DNA of 64,000 bases from Flavobacterium macacae (GCF_003865365.1 NZ_RQVR01000007.1:1-64000), one strand, 5' to 3'; positions 1-10,000 are shown, counted from the first letter of the stretch. Made by a program: numbers and translations. Notes: generated by a model not told the origin, from the sequence alone.

Positions 1-1
1 T

Positions 2-337
2 TATTTCCTGACGGCAGGTTATGTCTTCCAGCTTTCAGAAAGCGTGAAGTTCAAACCTTCGGCCATGCTTAAGTCTGCCTTCCAAGCGCCAGCCTCACTT
101 GACGCATCTGCCAATTTCCTTTTCAACGAAAAGTTTGAGATCGGTGCGACTTACAGGCTTGACGACTCTTTCGGAGCGATGGTCAACTATGCGATCACGC
201 CCAACCTGAGAATAGGATATGCATATGACCACATCGTTTCTGACCTAGACGTTACCACGCCTTCGTCACACGAGGTTATCCTGCTTTTCGACTTGAACTT
301 CCCGAAAAAGGTTTCACGTTCACCAAGATATTTCTAA
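2..337 (+). CDS. PorP/SprF family type IX secretion membrane protein, C-terminal part
   Basis: The reading frame is already open at base 2 and ends in TAA, so only the last 111 residues of a longer protein are present; the ATG at 44 is internal. Alternating amphipathic strands and the ending with a hydrophobic strand before NFPKK fit the C-terminal beta-barrel strands of the PorP/SprF family. Members sit in the outer membrane and help type IX secretion or surface attachment of gliding adhesins in Bacteroidota. The gene lies 20 bases before a TPR-PD40-OmpA gene, the usual partner of PorP/SprF, so the two are probably co-transcribed. Codons are GC-rich compared with most of the window. The family call rests on strand pattern plus this neighbour. 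Confidence 0.7.
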   Translation, partial: YFLTAGYVFQLSESVKFKPSAMLKSAFQAPASLDASANFLFNEKFEIGATYRLDDSFGAMVNYAITPNLRIGYAYDHIVSDLDVTTPSSHEVILLFDLNFPKKVSRSPRYF

Positions 338-357
338 CCTAAAAGCGACACAGTACA

Positions 358-2226
358 ATGAAGAAAATATATATCACACTAAGCCTGCTTGCAGGGATGT
401 CCCTTGCGGCTCAGAACAAGGACACCGAGAAGGCAGACAAGCTTTTCTTGAGGTTCGAGTATGTCGACGCGGCTGCAGAATACCAGAAGCTTGTTGACTC
501 GGGCAAATCAGACGCCTACGTTTACAGACAGCTTGCGGACAGCTATTATAACGTTTACAATTCAAAGGAAGCGATCAAATGGTATGCCAAGGCAACAGAA
601 AGCACCCAGGATTCAGAAACTTATTTCAAGTATGCCCAGATGCTGAAAGCAGAAGGGAAATATGAGGAGGCAAACGTCCAGATGAAGAAATTCGCTGGGT
701 TGGCTCCCAATGACCAGCGTTCTGTAGAATTCATGAAAGACCCGAACTACCTTCCGAAACTGAAGTCCCAGACCAAGCTTTTTGATGAAGTGGCCTTGGG
801 CATCAACAGCGGCAGTTCTGATTTCGGGGCAGTGCTTACGGATGACAACACGATTTATTTTGCGAGTTCCAGAAACAAGTCCAGAAAGACTTACGGATGG
901 AACGAGGAGCCTTTCCTTGATCTTTATACGGCTACCTACAATGCCAACGGCACGTTCAGCGAGCCGGTAGCGGTAAGCGAGCTGAACACGAAATTCCATG
1001 ACGGTCCTGCCAGCGTGAGCGCCGACGGGAACACGATCTACTTTGCGAGCGAAAGCTTCAAGGAAGAGGATTTCGAGAAAGACAAGAAGAACAAGCTGAA
1101 AGTGGGCCAGGTGTACCTTTTCAAGGCGACCAAGGACGGAAGCAAATGGGGCAACGTGAAAGCGCTTCCCTTCAACAGCAAGGACTATTCGGCAAGCAAC
1201 CCGAGCCTGTCTAAAGACGGCAAGACGTTATACTTTTCGTCAAACATGCCGGGATCTTTGGGTGGCAACGACATCTGGAAGGTAGCTGTCAATAGCGACG
1301 GAAGTTTCGGGACGCCAGAAAACATGGGCCCGAAGGTAAACACTCCCGGCAACGAGAGCTTCCCTTTTATTACAGAAGACAACGTGCTTTACTTTGCATC
1401 AGACGGCAGAAAGGGACTTGGAGGATTGGACGTTTTCCGCATCGACCTTTCAAAAGGATCAGAAGCAGAGAACCTTGGCGAGCCGGTGAACACATCAAAA
1501 GATGATTTCGCCTTCTCCTTCAACAAGACCAAGAACGTAGGTTTCTTCTCCAGCAACAAGACTGGAAAAGATAAGATCTACCAAGCAAATCCGGTTTGCC
1601 ATATAGAAATTGTCACGCTCGTAAAAGATGCCAAAACAGGTGCTGTTTTAGCAAATTCAAAAGTTTCTGTTCTTGATGACAAGAAAAATGTTATTGAAAC
1701 GAAGGTTTCTGGAGCTGACGGAAAAGTGACGTACAACGCCGATTGCAATAAAGCATTTATGATTCAAGTGGCAAGAGATGGTTATGAAAGCAACAGTTTT
1801 CCGGTGGCGAAAACGAATGGCGGTGTTGTAAATGTTACGGCTGATCTGCAGCCTATCGAAACGATTGTTAAAGAAGATGTTGTGGTGTTGAACGATATTT
1901 ATTTTGAATTCAATAAATCAAATGTTACTAAAGAAGGTGCGTTTGAATTGGACAAATTGGTTCAAGTATTGAACAAATATCCAAATATGGTTGTTATGGT
2001 TAAAGGCCATACGGATAACAGAGGAAGTGACAGCTACAACATGAGCTTATCAGACAGAAGAGCGAAATCATCGGTGCAATATATTCTTTCAAAAGGAATT
2101 GCGAAAGCAAGAATTTCAGGAAAAGGGTATGGCGAAAGCGAGCCTAAAGTGGACTGCAAAGAAAACTGTACTGAAGAGGAACACGCACAGAACAGAAGAA
2201 GTGAGTTTATTATCGTAAAAAAATAA
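358..2226 (+). CDS. TPR / PD40 propeller / OmpA-domain outer membrane protein (PorE-like)
   Basis: A 622-residue protein with a signal peptide (about residues 1-18, ending AAQ). TPR-like helices follow to about 130, then WD40-like PD40 blades (repeated 'IYFASS' and 'LYFSSN' strands, about 150-410), a carboxypeptidase-regulatory-like beta domain (about 415-490, starting near VKDAKTGAV) and a C-terminal OmpA peptidoglycan-binding domain (about 505-622, with GHTDNRGS and NRRSEF). This order matches PorE-type proteins, which anchor the type IX secretion apparatus to peptidoglycan in the periplasm. It pairs with the PorP/SprF-like gene just upstream. The first ~1230 bases use GC-rich codons and the last ~600 are AT-rich, with the change near 1570-1620 at the propeller/regulatory-domain boundary. 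A strong terminator follows. Confidence 0.88.
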   Translation: MKKIYITLSLLAGMSLAAQNKDTEKADKLFLRFEYVDAAAEYQKLVDSGKSDAYVYRQLADSYYNVYNSKEAIKWYAKATESTQDSETYFKYAQMLKAEGKYEEANVQMKKFAGLAPNDQRSVEFMKDPNYLPKLKSQTKLFDEVALGINSGSSDFGAVLTDDNTIYFASSRNKSRKTYGWNEEPFLDLYTATYNANGTFSEPVAVSELNTKFHDGPASVSADGNTIYFASESFKEEDFEKDKKNKLKVGQVYLFKATKDGSKWGNVKALPFNSKDYSASNPSLSKDGKTLYFSSNMPGSLGGNDIWKVAVNSDGSFGTPENMGPKVNTPGNESFPFITEDNVLYFASDGRKGLGGLDVFRIDLSKGSEAENLGEPVNTSKDDFAFSFNKTKNVGFFSSNKTGKDKIYQANPVCHIEIVTLVKDAKTGAVLANSKVSVLDDKKNVIETKVSGADGKVTYNADCNKAFMIQVARDGYESNSFPVAKTNGGVVNVTADLQPIETIVKEDVVVLNDIYFEFNKSNVTKEGAFELDKLVQVLNKYPNMVVMVKGHTDNRGSDSYNMSLSDRRAKSSVQYILSKGIAKARISGKGYGESEPKVDCKENCTEEEHAQNRRSEFIIVKK

Positions 2227-2255
2227 GAATTTGATTATTTGTTTTAGTTAGAACG

Positions 2256-2284
2256 AAAAAGCAGCCGAAAGGCTGCTTTTTTTA
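2256..2284 (+). terminator. Rho-independent terminator after the OmpA/PD40 gene
   Basis: A perfect 6-bp stem (GCAGCC at 2261-2266, GGCTGC at 2271-2276) closes a GAAA tetraloop. It is preceded by five A and followed by seven T, 30 bases after the stop codon. Confidence 0.9.
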
Positions 2285-2346
2285 TGGATTCCTATTGGTA
2301 AAGGCAAAGATTGGAAAAGCCAGCAAGTATTCAAATGGATTGCCGA

Positions 2347-2434
2347 TAGCCCCGATTGGCGGCAGTAGCCTTTTTTCCCGGGGTTCGGGGAAAAGCTACT
2401 GCAGAAAGCGGGAATATGGATGGTTGGAAATGCC
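2347..2434 (+). repeat. Dispersed hairpin element, copy 1
   Basis: An intergenic element starting TAGCCCCGAT and ending around AGCGGGAATATGGATGG. Between these edges is a hairpin with 8-bp perfect arms (GCAGTAGC 2362-2369, GCTACTGC 2395-2402) and an inner C-run/G-run stem. The same edges recur in inverted orientation at 41015-41107 with a different stem sequence, which marks it as a member of a dispersed family and not a plain terminator. It lies between the convergent OmpA/PD40 and HupE-like genes. The small ORF that can be read across it has no protein-like features. Confidence 0.65.
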
Positions 2435-2462
2435 TAAACTTTCGCTTCTAAATAAAAGAAAT

Positions 2463-3056
2463 TTATCTTCCCCAGATTTCGCTTTCAATGATCATTGGCA
2501 AAACGACGCCGATGACAAAGGCGGACATCACCAGTGTCCAGTCGCGTTTTGAAAAACGGAAAACGGTTTGCACGATGTAAGATAAAATGAGCACGATTAA
2601 AACGACAATGATTTGTGCGGCTTCGATACCGAGCGCAAATTCTAATAACGGCAAGAGTTTGGCTGTGGCGTTTCCGGGCAAAATTGTGTTGAAATAATTT
2701 GAAAACCCCAATCCGTGGATGATTCCGAAGAAGAGCGTGACGAGAGCAATAAAGCTGATGCTTTCTTTTTTTGAATTTTTTCCGGCGGTAAAAAGATGGA
2801 AAACGGCGGTTATCAAAATGGTTATGGGAATTAAAAATTCGACCAAATTGACTTTTATCTGTATCAATCCGTACACTGAAAGAAGCAATGCCATGGTGTG
2901 GCCAACGGTAAAAAGAGTTACCAGTAATAATACTCTTTGCCAGTCTTTAAAGGCGTAAGGAATGGTTAATGCGATTAAAAATAAGACATGGTCGTAGGCA
3001 TTGATGTCTAAAACGTGACGCAGTCCGGTGTTGAAATAGATCCAGAATTCTGACAT
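2463..3056 (-). CDS. HupE/UreJ family membrane protein
   Basis: A 197-residue integral membrane protein with about six hydrophobic segments. Near the N-terminus it has the family pattern GLRHVL...DHVLFLIAL, where His and Asp-His are the likely metal ligands; further conserved His residues lie in VGHT and GIIHGLGFSN. HupE/UreJ proteins are thought to import nickel or cobalt for hydrogenase or urease. No hydrogenase or urease gene is visible nearby, so the substrate here is unknown. The gene stands alone on the minus strand, convergent with the OmpA gene and divergent from the terB-like gene. The start ATG has no competing upstream codon. Confidence 0.8.
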   Translation of the reverse strand: MSEFWIYFNTGLRHVLDINAYDHVLFLIALTIPYAFKDWQRVLLLVTLFTVGHTMALLLSVYGLIQIKVNLVEFLIPITILITAVFHLFTAGKNSKKESISFIALVTLFFGIIHGLGFSNYFNTILPGNATAKLLPLLEFALGIEAAQIIVVLIVLILSYIVQTVFRFSKRDWTLVMSAFVIGVVLPMIIESEIWGR

Positions 3057-3165
3057 AGTATTGTGTTTTTTTTGATTGGGATTCCAAACTTACGATATAT
3101 TTTTAAAACACTTAATTTGTGTTAATAAAAGTGAAGATTTTGTATCGTTAAAATGGAAATAGGAT

Positions 3166-3173
3166 TATATTTG
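3166..3173 (+). promoter_or_regulatory. -7 box of the terB-like gene
   Basis: TATATTTG matches the Bacteroidota -7 consensus TAnnTTTG and ends 15 bases before the ATG at 3189. A TTG lies at 3140-3142, 23 bases upstream, slightly wider than usual. Confidence 0.5.
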
Positions 3174-3188
3174 CAAAAAAATATACTT

Positions 3189-3620
3189 ATGTCAATTTCA
3201 GATTTATTTGATAGCGGGTTTAAAAATAGAAATAAGGGCCACTTTGCTTCTATTGTGAGAGTTGCAATGGAAAACGGGCATTTGAGCGAAGAAGAAAGAC
3301 ACTTCTTAGACAAATTAGCGAACCAATTGGAAATTTCTCCGGAAGAATATTCAGAGATTCTTGCCAATCCGATGCGATACCCAATTAATCCTCCGTACTT
3401 GCACACGCAAAGATTGGAGCGTTTGTATGACTTGTCAAGAATGGTTTATGCAGACCACGTACTTGGGCCAAAACAAAAAGAGATTTTGACGCGTTTTGCA
3501 TTGGCTTTAGGTTTTACGCCAGGAAACGTGCAATACATTACTGATAAAGCATTGTCATTGCTTGTCTTGGGTGTTGACTTAGATACTTTTCTTTTTGAAA
3601 TGCAACACATGAACAAATAA
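3189..3620 (+). CDS. TerB-like (tellurite resistance / DjlA N-terminal fold) protein
   Basis: A 143-residue helical protein. The ATG at 3189 (MSISDLF) is preferred over the in-frame ATG at 3153 because the promoter -7 box (3166-3173) lies between them. The segment FASIVRVAMENGHLSEEERHF followed by LGPKQKEILTRFALALGF shows the two-repeat helical layout of the TerB fold, in which acidic residues can bind metal ions. The cellular role of such stand-alone flavobacterial TerB proteins is not established. It is monocistronic, closed by a perfect 13-bp bidirectional terminator shared with fbp. Confidence 0.75.
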   Translation: MSISDLFDSGFKNRNKGHFASIVRVAMENGHLSEEERHFLDKLANQLEISPEEYSEILANPMRYPINPPYLHTQRLERLYDLSRMVYADHVLGPKQKEILTRFALALGFTPGNVQYITDKALSLLVLGVDLDTFLFEMQHMNK

Positions 3621-3640
3621 TAGCAGAAACTATTGATATA

Positions 3641-3670
3641 AAAAAAGCTCCGAAATATCGGAGCTTTTTT
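3641..3670. terminator. Bidirectional terminator between terB-like gene and fbp
   Basis: A perfect 13-bp inverted repeat: A6-GCTCCGA (3641-3653), loop AATA, TCGGAGC-T6 (3658-3670). The flanking A and T runs let it work on both strands for the two convergent genes. Confidence 0.92.
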
Positions 3671-3700
3671 GGTTTTTGGTGGTTTGGTTTATTGGTTGTA

Positions 3701-4717
3701 TTATAAATTGTTATTGGCGTTTTCCATAAACTCTTCTGCTTTTTCAACCATATTTTGGCTGCCGCAGAAAAAAGGAACGCGCTGGTGTAATTCCGTGGGC
3801 TGGATTTCCATGATTCTTCCAAAACCGTCAGATGCTTTTCCTCCGGCTTGCTCTGCCAAAAATGCCATAGGATTGCATTCGTATAAAAGACGCAGTTTTC
3901 CGCTTGGGGCTTTTGAACTTGTCGGGTAAATATAAATTCCTCCCTTGATCATGTTTCGGTGAATGTCAGAAACCAAACTTCCAATGTATCGTGAAGTATA
4001 AGGCCTGTCGCCTTCTTCAAGCTGGCAGTATTTGATATAATCTTTTACGCCCTGCGGAAAATGCACATAATTCCCTTCGTTTATCGAATAGATATTGCCA
4101 TCTTTAGGGAACTGCATGTTTGGGTGCGAAAGATAAAAAGTTCCGATCGCTGGGTTTAAAGTAAAACCGTTTACGCCGCGGCCTGTGGTGTAAACCAACA
4201 TTGTGGAAGTGCCATAAATGACATAACCCGCAGCAACTTGATTCACGCCAGGTTGTAAGAAATCTTCTATCGTTACTGGAGTTCCAATAGGTGTCACCCT
4301 TCTAAAAACTGAAAAAATTGTTCCAACCGATACATTTACGTCGATATTTGAAGAACCGTCAAGCGGATCCATCAACACCACATATTTGTTATTGTGGCAT
4401 TCGTCTTTTCCTTTGATCGTAATAAAATCATCGCTTTCTTCAGAAGCAATACCGCACACGATTTCTCTATTGATTAAAGTTTGGATAAAAGTGTCATTGG
4501 CAAAAACGTCTAATTTCTGCTGGTCTTCGCCTTGAATATTTTGTGCGCCAACAGCGCCAACGATATCCACCAATCCGGCTTTGTTTACTTTGTAATTAAC
4601 GACTTTTGCCGCCAATCGAATGGAATTGATTAATCGGGATAATTCTCCTGATGAATATTGAAAGTCTTCCTGCTTTTCGATAATGAACTCGCCTAATGTC
4701 TTATTTCTTTCTTCCAT
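3701..4717 (-). CDS. fbp: Class I fructose-1,6-bisphosphatase
   Basis: Removes the 1-phosphate of fructose 1,6-bisphosphate in cytosolic gluconeogenesis. The 338 residues match the usual class I length. The metal-binding signature [13 protein letters not shown] is present, as are the upstream acidic loop ASEESDD and the C-terminal substrate-binding run [20 protein letters not shown] with the catalytic Glu. The gene is monocistronic on the minus strand. The likely promoter lies within the first 50 bases upstream (a GATATTTG run resembling the -7 box). Nothing unusual is visible. Confidence 0.96.
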   Translation of the reverse strand: MEERNKTLGEFIIEKQEDFQYSSGELSRLINSIRLAAKVVNYKVNKAGLVDIVGAVGAQNIQGEDQQKLDVFANDTFIQTLINREIVCGIASEESDDFITIKGKDECHNNKYVVLMDPLDGSSNIDVNVSVGTIFSVFRRVTPIGTPVTIEDFLQPGVNQVAAGYVIYGTSTMLVYTTGRGVNGFTLNPAIGTFYLSHPNMQFPKDGNIYSINEGNYVHFPQGVKDYIKYCQLEEGDRPYTSRYIGSLVSDIHRNMIKGGIYIYPTSSKAPSGKLRLLYECNPMAFLAEQAGGKASDGFGRIMEIQPTELHQRVPFFCGSQNMVEKAEEFMENANNNL

Positions 4718-5119
4718 TTACTATAACGTTGTAGTTGTTTTGCAAATATCGTTTTAAAATTCAATTATTCTATTTCCAAATAAACATTTTTAAGGCTAAA
4801 CCAAAATAAATTTAAAACATAATATTATATTAATGGTGCGTTTTGATAAATAAAAACAAATGATGTGTAAAAATATATTTTATTTATTATTTTTGTCGGA
4901 TTATTATGTTTTAAAAGAAAATTCACGAATGGATGCAGTACAAAGTGGAAAATTATTTTCGAAAATTTAAGAAATTAAAAGACCCGTCCGCTTAATCGAT
5001 TTCATCTTTTAATATCTTAGCCAAAAAAGAGCAACAAGGTCTGTCTGTTGGTTATAAAGTCAGGAAGAGCTTTCTGAAAAAAATAAAACTTCGTTTCGAA
5101 ATTATAAAAAAAATAAAAA
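4718..5119. other. Gene-free AT-rich intergenic region
   Basis: About 400 bases between the divergent fbp and GNAT genes. A TATTTTTG run at 4888-4895 fits a plus-strand -7 box but lies 225 bases from the next start codon. Short ORFs (for example from 4929) stop within about 14 codons. No RNA gene or repeat could be recognised; an untranslated leader or small RNA is possible but unsupported. Confidence 0.4.
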
Positions 5120-5590
5120 ATGGTTATCCGAAAAGGAACTAAAGAAGATATGCCGGCAGTTTTAGACTTGATAAAACAGCTGGCTTTATTTGAGAAAGAA
5201 CCTGATGCTGTGGTGATTTCAGCGCAAGATTTGGTCAGGGACGGTTTTGGCGAAACGCCGATGTTCGGTACATTTGTAGCCGAAGTCGAAAATGAAATTA
5301 TTGGCGCGGCCTTGTTTTATTTTCGCTATTCTACTTGGAAAGGAAAAACCATCCATTTAGAAGATTTGATTGTAACCGAAAACAAGCGTGGAACCGGAGC
5401 CGGTTTTGCCCTGTATTCAGAAGTTATTAAGGAGGGAAAAAGGCAAAATGTTCGCAGAATTGAATGGAATGTTTTAGACTGGAATGAACCTGCAATTCGG
5501 TTTTATGAAAAATCAGGAGCCAAAGTTTTTGAGGATTGGCGAACAGTTCAAATGGACGAAAATGCCATTAATGAATTTTTAAAAAGATAA
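5120..5590 (+). CDS. GNAT family N-acetyltransferase
   Basis: A 156-residue cytosolic acyltransferase. The acetyl-CoA pyrophosphate-binding motif is visible as VTENKRGTGAGFAL (about residues 93-106), preceded by the beta strand IHLEDLIV and followed by the family's C-terminal NEPAIRFYEKSGAK block. The overall layout resembles the diamine/spermidine acetyltransferase-like branch, but the substrate cannot be told from sequence. It is separated from aspartokinase by 52 bases and could share its transcript. Confidence 0.88.
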   Translation: MVIRKGTKEDMPAVLDLIKQLALFEKEPDAVVISAQDLVRDGFGETPMFGTFVAEVENEIIGAALFYFRYSTWKGKTIHLEDLIVTENKRGTGAGFALYSEVIKEGKRQNVRRIEWNVLDWNEPAIRFYEKSGAKVFEDWRTVQMDENAINEFLKR

Positions 5591-5642
5591 AGTTACCGCA
5601 TTTCAGAGGTCAAATCTGGAATCTTAAATCTGAAATCAAAGA

Positions 5643-6902
5643 ATGAGAGTATTTAAATTTGGGGGTGCTTCGGTAAAAGATGCCGAAGGAATTAAAAACG
5701 TCTATAGCGTTTTACAGCAAGTGGGTTTTGATGATGTTTTGCTCGTGGTTTCGGCAATGGGAAAGACAACCAATGCGCTGGAAGCTGTCATAAAGAACTA
5801 TTTTGAAAAATCACCAGAGTTGCAGTCCTCGGTTCAAGATGTCAAGAAATACCACAACCAAATTCTCTTGGATTTATTTGATGACGAAAAAAATGACGTA
5901 TTTACGGCTTTTAATTGGTTGTTTTCAGATTTAGAAAGTTTCTTGAAAAACAATAAATCGCCGAATTATAATTTTGTGTATGACCAAATTGTAAGTTTTG
6001 GAGAAATTATTTCGACCACCATTATCAGCCATTATTTCAACTTTGCAGGTATCAAAAATCAATGGCTTGATGTCCGGAATTTTATTAAAACAGATACGAC
6101 GTACCGTGATGCGATCGTTGATTGGGATCAAACGCAAGCCTTGATTTCAAAAAACGTCAAAAAAAATGTCTTGAATATCACGCAAGGATTTTTGGGTTCT
6201 GACGAAAATAATTTCACCACAACATTAGGAAGAGAGGGTTCTGATTACACGGCGGCGATCTTTGCCTATTGCTTAAATGCGGAAAGTGTGACGATCTGGA
6301 AAGACGTTCCAGGTGTGATGAATGCAGATCCCAGATATTTTGAAAATGCCACTTTGCTCAACCAGATTTCTTATCGTGAAGCCATTGAATTAGCGTTTTA
6401 TGGTGCCACCGTAATTCACCCAAAAACATTACAGCCGTTGCAAAGAAAGGAAATTCCGTTGTTTGTAAAATCATTTTTGAATCCGTCTTTGCCAGGAACA
6501 AGTGTCAGCAAAGGAGCCGATTTAGAACCGCTTTTGCCGTGTTTTATCGTGAAAAGAGACCAGCTTTTGATTTCGCTTTCGTCGATTGATTTCTCTTTTA
6601 TTATGGAAGAAAACATCAGCGAAATCTTCGGACTTTTTTACCAATATAAAATGAAAGTGAGCTTGATCCAAAATTCAGCCATTAGTTTTTCGGTCTGCAT
6701 TGAAGATAAATTTGGCAATTTCAACGACTTAAAAAATATACTTTCAAAGAAATTTAAAGTGTCTTACAATGAAAATGTCTCGCTTTACACGATTCGCCAT
6801 TTTAACGAAAAAGCGCCAGAAATGGTCGAAAAAGGCAAACAGGTTTTGCTAAAACAAATCAGTCGCGAAACGATGCAGATTGTAACTAAAGACGCGGAGT
6901 AA
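5643..6902 (+). CDS. Aspartate kinase (aspartokinase)
   Basis: Phosphorylates aspartate in the first step of the lysine/threonine/methionine pathway. The protein has 419 residues. The N-terminal amino-acid-kinase domain starts KFGGASVKDAEGI; the family signature is usually KFGGTSV, so an Ala replaces Thr. Further family blocks are TTTLGREGSDYTAA (substrate/ATP site), WKDVPGVMNADPR and FYGATVIHPKTLQP. After about residue 300 a regulatory region follows that looks like paired ACT domains. It is monofunctional, not fused to homoserine dehydrogenase. A hairpin at 6960-6979 follows. Confidence 0.93.
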   Translation: MRVFKFGGASVKDAEGIKNVYSVLQQVGFDDVLLVVSAMGKTTNALEAVIKNYFEKSPELQSSVQDVKKYHNQILLDLFDDEKNDVFTAFNWLFSDLESFLKNNKSPNYNFVYDQIVSFGEIISTTIISHYFNFAGIKNQWLDVRNFIKTDTTYRDAIVDWDQTQALISKNVKKNVLNITQGFLGSDENNFTTTLGREGSDYTAAIFAYCLNAESVTIWKDVPGVMNADPRYFENATLLNQISYREAIELAFYGATVIHPKTLQPLQRKEIPLFVKSFLNPSLPGTSVSKGADLEPLLPCFIVKRDQLLISLSSIDFSFIMEENISEIFGLFYQYKMKVSLIQNSAISFSVCIEDKFGNFNDLKNILSKKFKVSYNENVSLYTIRHFNEKAPEMVEKGKQVLLKQISRETMQIVTKDAE

Positions 6903-6959
6903 AGTACAAATACAAAGAAAAGGAGAATGTAAAAGTTTTCCTTTTTTATTTAAAAGTTA

Positions 6960-6990
6960 TTCGGACGAAAACGTCCGAAATTTTAATTTT
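6960..6990 (+). terminator. Terminator-like hairpin between aspartokinase and the large OM protein gene
   Basis: An 8-bp perfect stem (TTCGGACG 6960-6967, CGTCCGAA 6972-6979) with an AAAA loop, followed by a T-rich stretch. It ends 19 bases before the -7 box of the next gene, so it could insulate that promoter. Confidence 0.6.
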
Positions 6991-6998
6991 ATAAATAC

Positions 6999-7006
6999 TA
7001 CTTTTG
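6999..7006 (+). promoter_or_regulatory. -7 box of the 1135-residue OM protein gene
   Basis: TACTTTTG fits TAnnTTTG and ends 22 bases before the ATG at 7029. No clear TTG is seen at the usual upstream distance. Confidence 0.45.
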
Positions 7007-7028
7007 ACCTTTCCGAGTTATAGTATTT

Positions 7029-10000
7029 ATGTTTAAAAAACTGCTCTTCTTGTTTTTAATCGGCTTTGTTTCTGGGCTTTCCGCTCAGGAAATAAAATCG
7101 CCGTACAAGAATAAGAAAATTGCAGTTTCAAGAGACACGATTCAGCTCGACAGCGTGAGCATCAACAAGTCTTTTTTTAGGCTTCAAGATGCACTTGGAA
7201 ACGATATTGACACCACTTTTTATAAAGTCGATTTCCAAAAAAGTCTTCTTATTTTTAAAAATAATTTTAAAACGGAAGATTCTTTGAATGTAAGGTATTT
7301 TGCATATCCCGAATATCTTACCAAAGAATACAGCATTTATGATGACAGCCGTGTGGTTTCTAACGAATCTGGAACTGGCAATTTATACAAAGTTTCCCGC
7401 GACCCCATTTCTACCTTCAAGCCTTTTGACGGATTAAATACATCGGGAAGCATTACGCGAGGCATTACGATCGGGAACAATCAAAATTCGGTGGTTAATT
7501 CCAATTTAGATTTGCAAATTACCGGAAAAATTTCAGACAAGGTAAGTCTTCGCGCTTCCATTCAAGACAGCAATATTCCCTTGCAAGAAGGCGGTTATTC
7601 TCAAAAGTTAGATGAATTTGACCAAATCTTTATTGAACTTTTTGCCGAAAAATGGAACATTCGGGCCGGAGATTTGTTTTTGGAAAACCGCCAATCCCGC
7701 TTTTTGAATTTCAATAAGAAAGTGCAAGGTTTGGCTGCTAATTTTAATTTTGGAACTCCAGAAAAAAAGACAAATATTTTTGCGTCGGCGGCTTTGGTCA
7801 GAGGGCAATATGCCAAAAGTACTTTCGTGGGTCAGGAAGGAAATCAAGGTCCGTATAAATTACAAGGTCCCAATGGCGAGTTGTATATTTTAGTAATTTC
7901 AGGTTCTGAACGTGTTTTTGTCAACGGAATTTTATTGACGCGTGGCGAAAATAAAGATTATACCATCGATTATAATGCAGGAGAAATTATTTTCACCTCG
8001 CTTTTCCCGATTACCTCAGAAATGCGAATTAATGTCGAATACCAATATTCTGATAGAAATTATACGCGTTTTGTGACCTATGCAGGCGCTACGCACGAAG
8101 AAGAAAAATGGAGCATCGGCGGTTATTTATATTCTGAAAATGACGTAAAAAATCAACCGTTGCAACAAAATCTTTCGGCAGAACAAGTTGCGATTTTAAA
8201 AGAAGCTGGAGATGATTCTGCGTTGATGACTGCTCCTTCGGCTTATATTGATTCTTATTCTGAAAATAAAATCTTGTATAGAAAAACTCAAATTTCGGGT
8301 GTTGAAATTTATGAATTTTCAACGGATCAGGAGGAAGAATTGTATAACGTAAGATTTACTTTGGTCGGTGCCAATCAAGGAAACTATACGTTGGCAAATT
8401 CAGCAGCGGTCGGTAGAATCTACCAATATGTTGCTCCGTTAAACGGAATTCCGCAAGGGAATTATGAGCCGATTGTACGATTGGTGGCCCCCACAAAAAT
8501 TCAGATTGCAACCGTTATGGCGAAATACAAACCCAGTGAAAAAACGCTGGTTGATTTTGAAATTGGAATCAGCAATAATGATTTGAACTTGTTTTCTTCG
8601 GTTGCAGATAGCGATAATTCAGGTGTTGCCGGAAGAATTTATGCCAAACAACGATTGCTTTCAAAAAAATGGGAAATTGACGCCTTTGCCAATTATCAAT
8701 TTGTGCAGAAAGAATTCAAAACCATCGAGCGATTATTTACCATAGAATTTGATCGGGATTGGAATTTAGTAAATCCATTGGGAAACCAAAGCTTGTTGAT
8801 TTCTGGAGCCAATTTTAATCTTCCGGGAAAAGGTTCAGCCAAATATCAATTGGAGAAATTAGATTTTTCTGAAAGTTTTTCAGGATCAAGACACGTGGTT
8901 GACGGACTGTTTCGGTTTAAAAATTTGATGATCCAAAATTCAGGAAGCATTTTAAAAAGCGACAGCGATTATTCAGAATCTATGTTTATCAGAAATCAAT
9001 CACAAGCCCGATATCACTTCAATAAAAACTGGGTTGGCGGTTCTTTTCGATTGGAAGACAATGAAGAAAGATTAAAAGAAACCAACCAGTTTTCTGCTTT
9101 AAGCCAAAGGTTTCACGAATTTGGAGCATTTGTTGGGCGAGGGGACAGCACTAAAGTTTTTGTGGAATTAGGTTATTTGCAACGTTCCAACGACAGTTTG
9201 GTCAACGGATTAATTCAGAAAGTAAATACATCAAATTCCTATTATTTGAAATCAAGATTGTTGAAAACAGATAAAAGCGATTTGTCTTTATTTGTAAATT
9301 ATCGTAACCTGAAATTTGAAGATTCTGAAAGAAAAAATGAACCTTCGTTAAATTCGAGATTGCTTTACAATGATCGTTATTTTGACCAACTGATTCAAGT
9401 TACCACGGCTTATGAAACGACTTCAGGAACGATTCCGCAACAAGAATTCACCTATTTAAAAGTGGAAGCGGGACAAGGAATTTATGTTTGGATTGATTAC
9501 AATAACAACAATATTCAAGAATTGGAAGAATTTGAAATTGCCCAATTTTCCGACCAGGCAGAATACGTCCGGATTTTTCTTCCGAATCAGATTTTTATCA
9601 AAACGCATCAAAATAAGTTTTCCCAATCGGTTATTTTGAATGCCAATCAATGGCAGAACGAAAAAGGATTTAAAAAGTTCTTGTCGTATTTTTACAACCA
9701 GACTTCCTTTTTGATTGATCGAAAAATCATTCGTGGCAACGCTAATTTCGATCTTAATCCGTTTTCAACCAGCGATGATGATTTATTAGGGTTAAATTCG
9801 AGTATTCGAAATAGTTTGTTTTACAATCGGGGCAAGCAAGACCATTCGGTGACTTTGACTTATTTGCGAAATCGCGCCAAAAACTTGCTTTCTGTAGGTT
9901 CTCAAGAAAATAATAATCGTTCGTACCAATTTCAATATGCGCATCTTTTGAAGAAAAGCTGGCTTTTTGGTTTGGTAGGAAAAACGATTGAATCAGAAAC

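Noticed and set aside
613..999. 128-codon minus-strand frame inside the OmpA/PD40 gene
   Set aside because: Mirror frame of a GC-rich gene; no start signal and no recognisable domain.
2295..2552. Open frame of 85 codons on the plus strand
   Set aside because: It runs across the dispersed hairpin element and the end of hupE; its product has no protein-like composition and no promoter.
4829..5060. Small RNA gene in the fbp-GNAT gap
   Set aside because: Only weak hairpins without a T-run terminator; nothing distinguishes it from AT-rich spacer.
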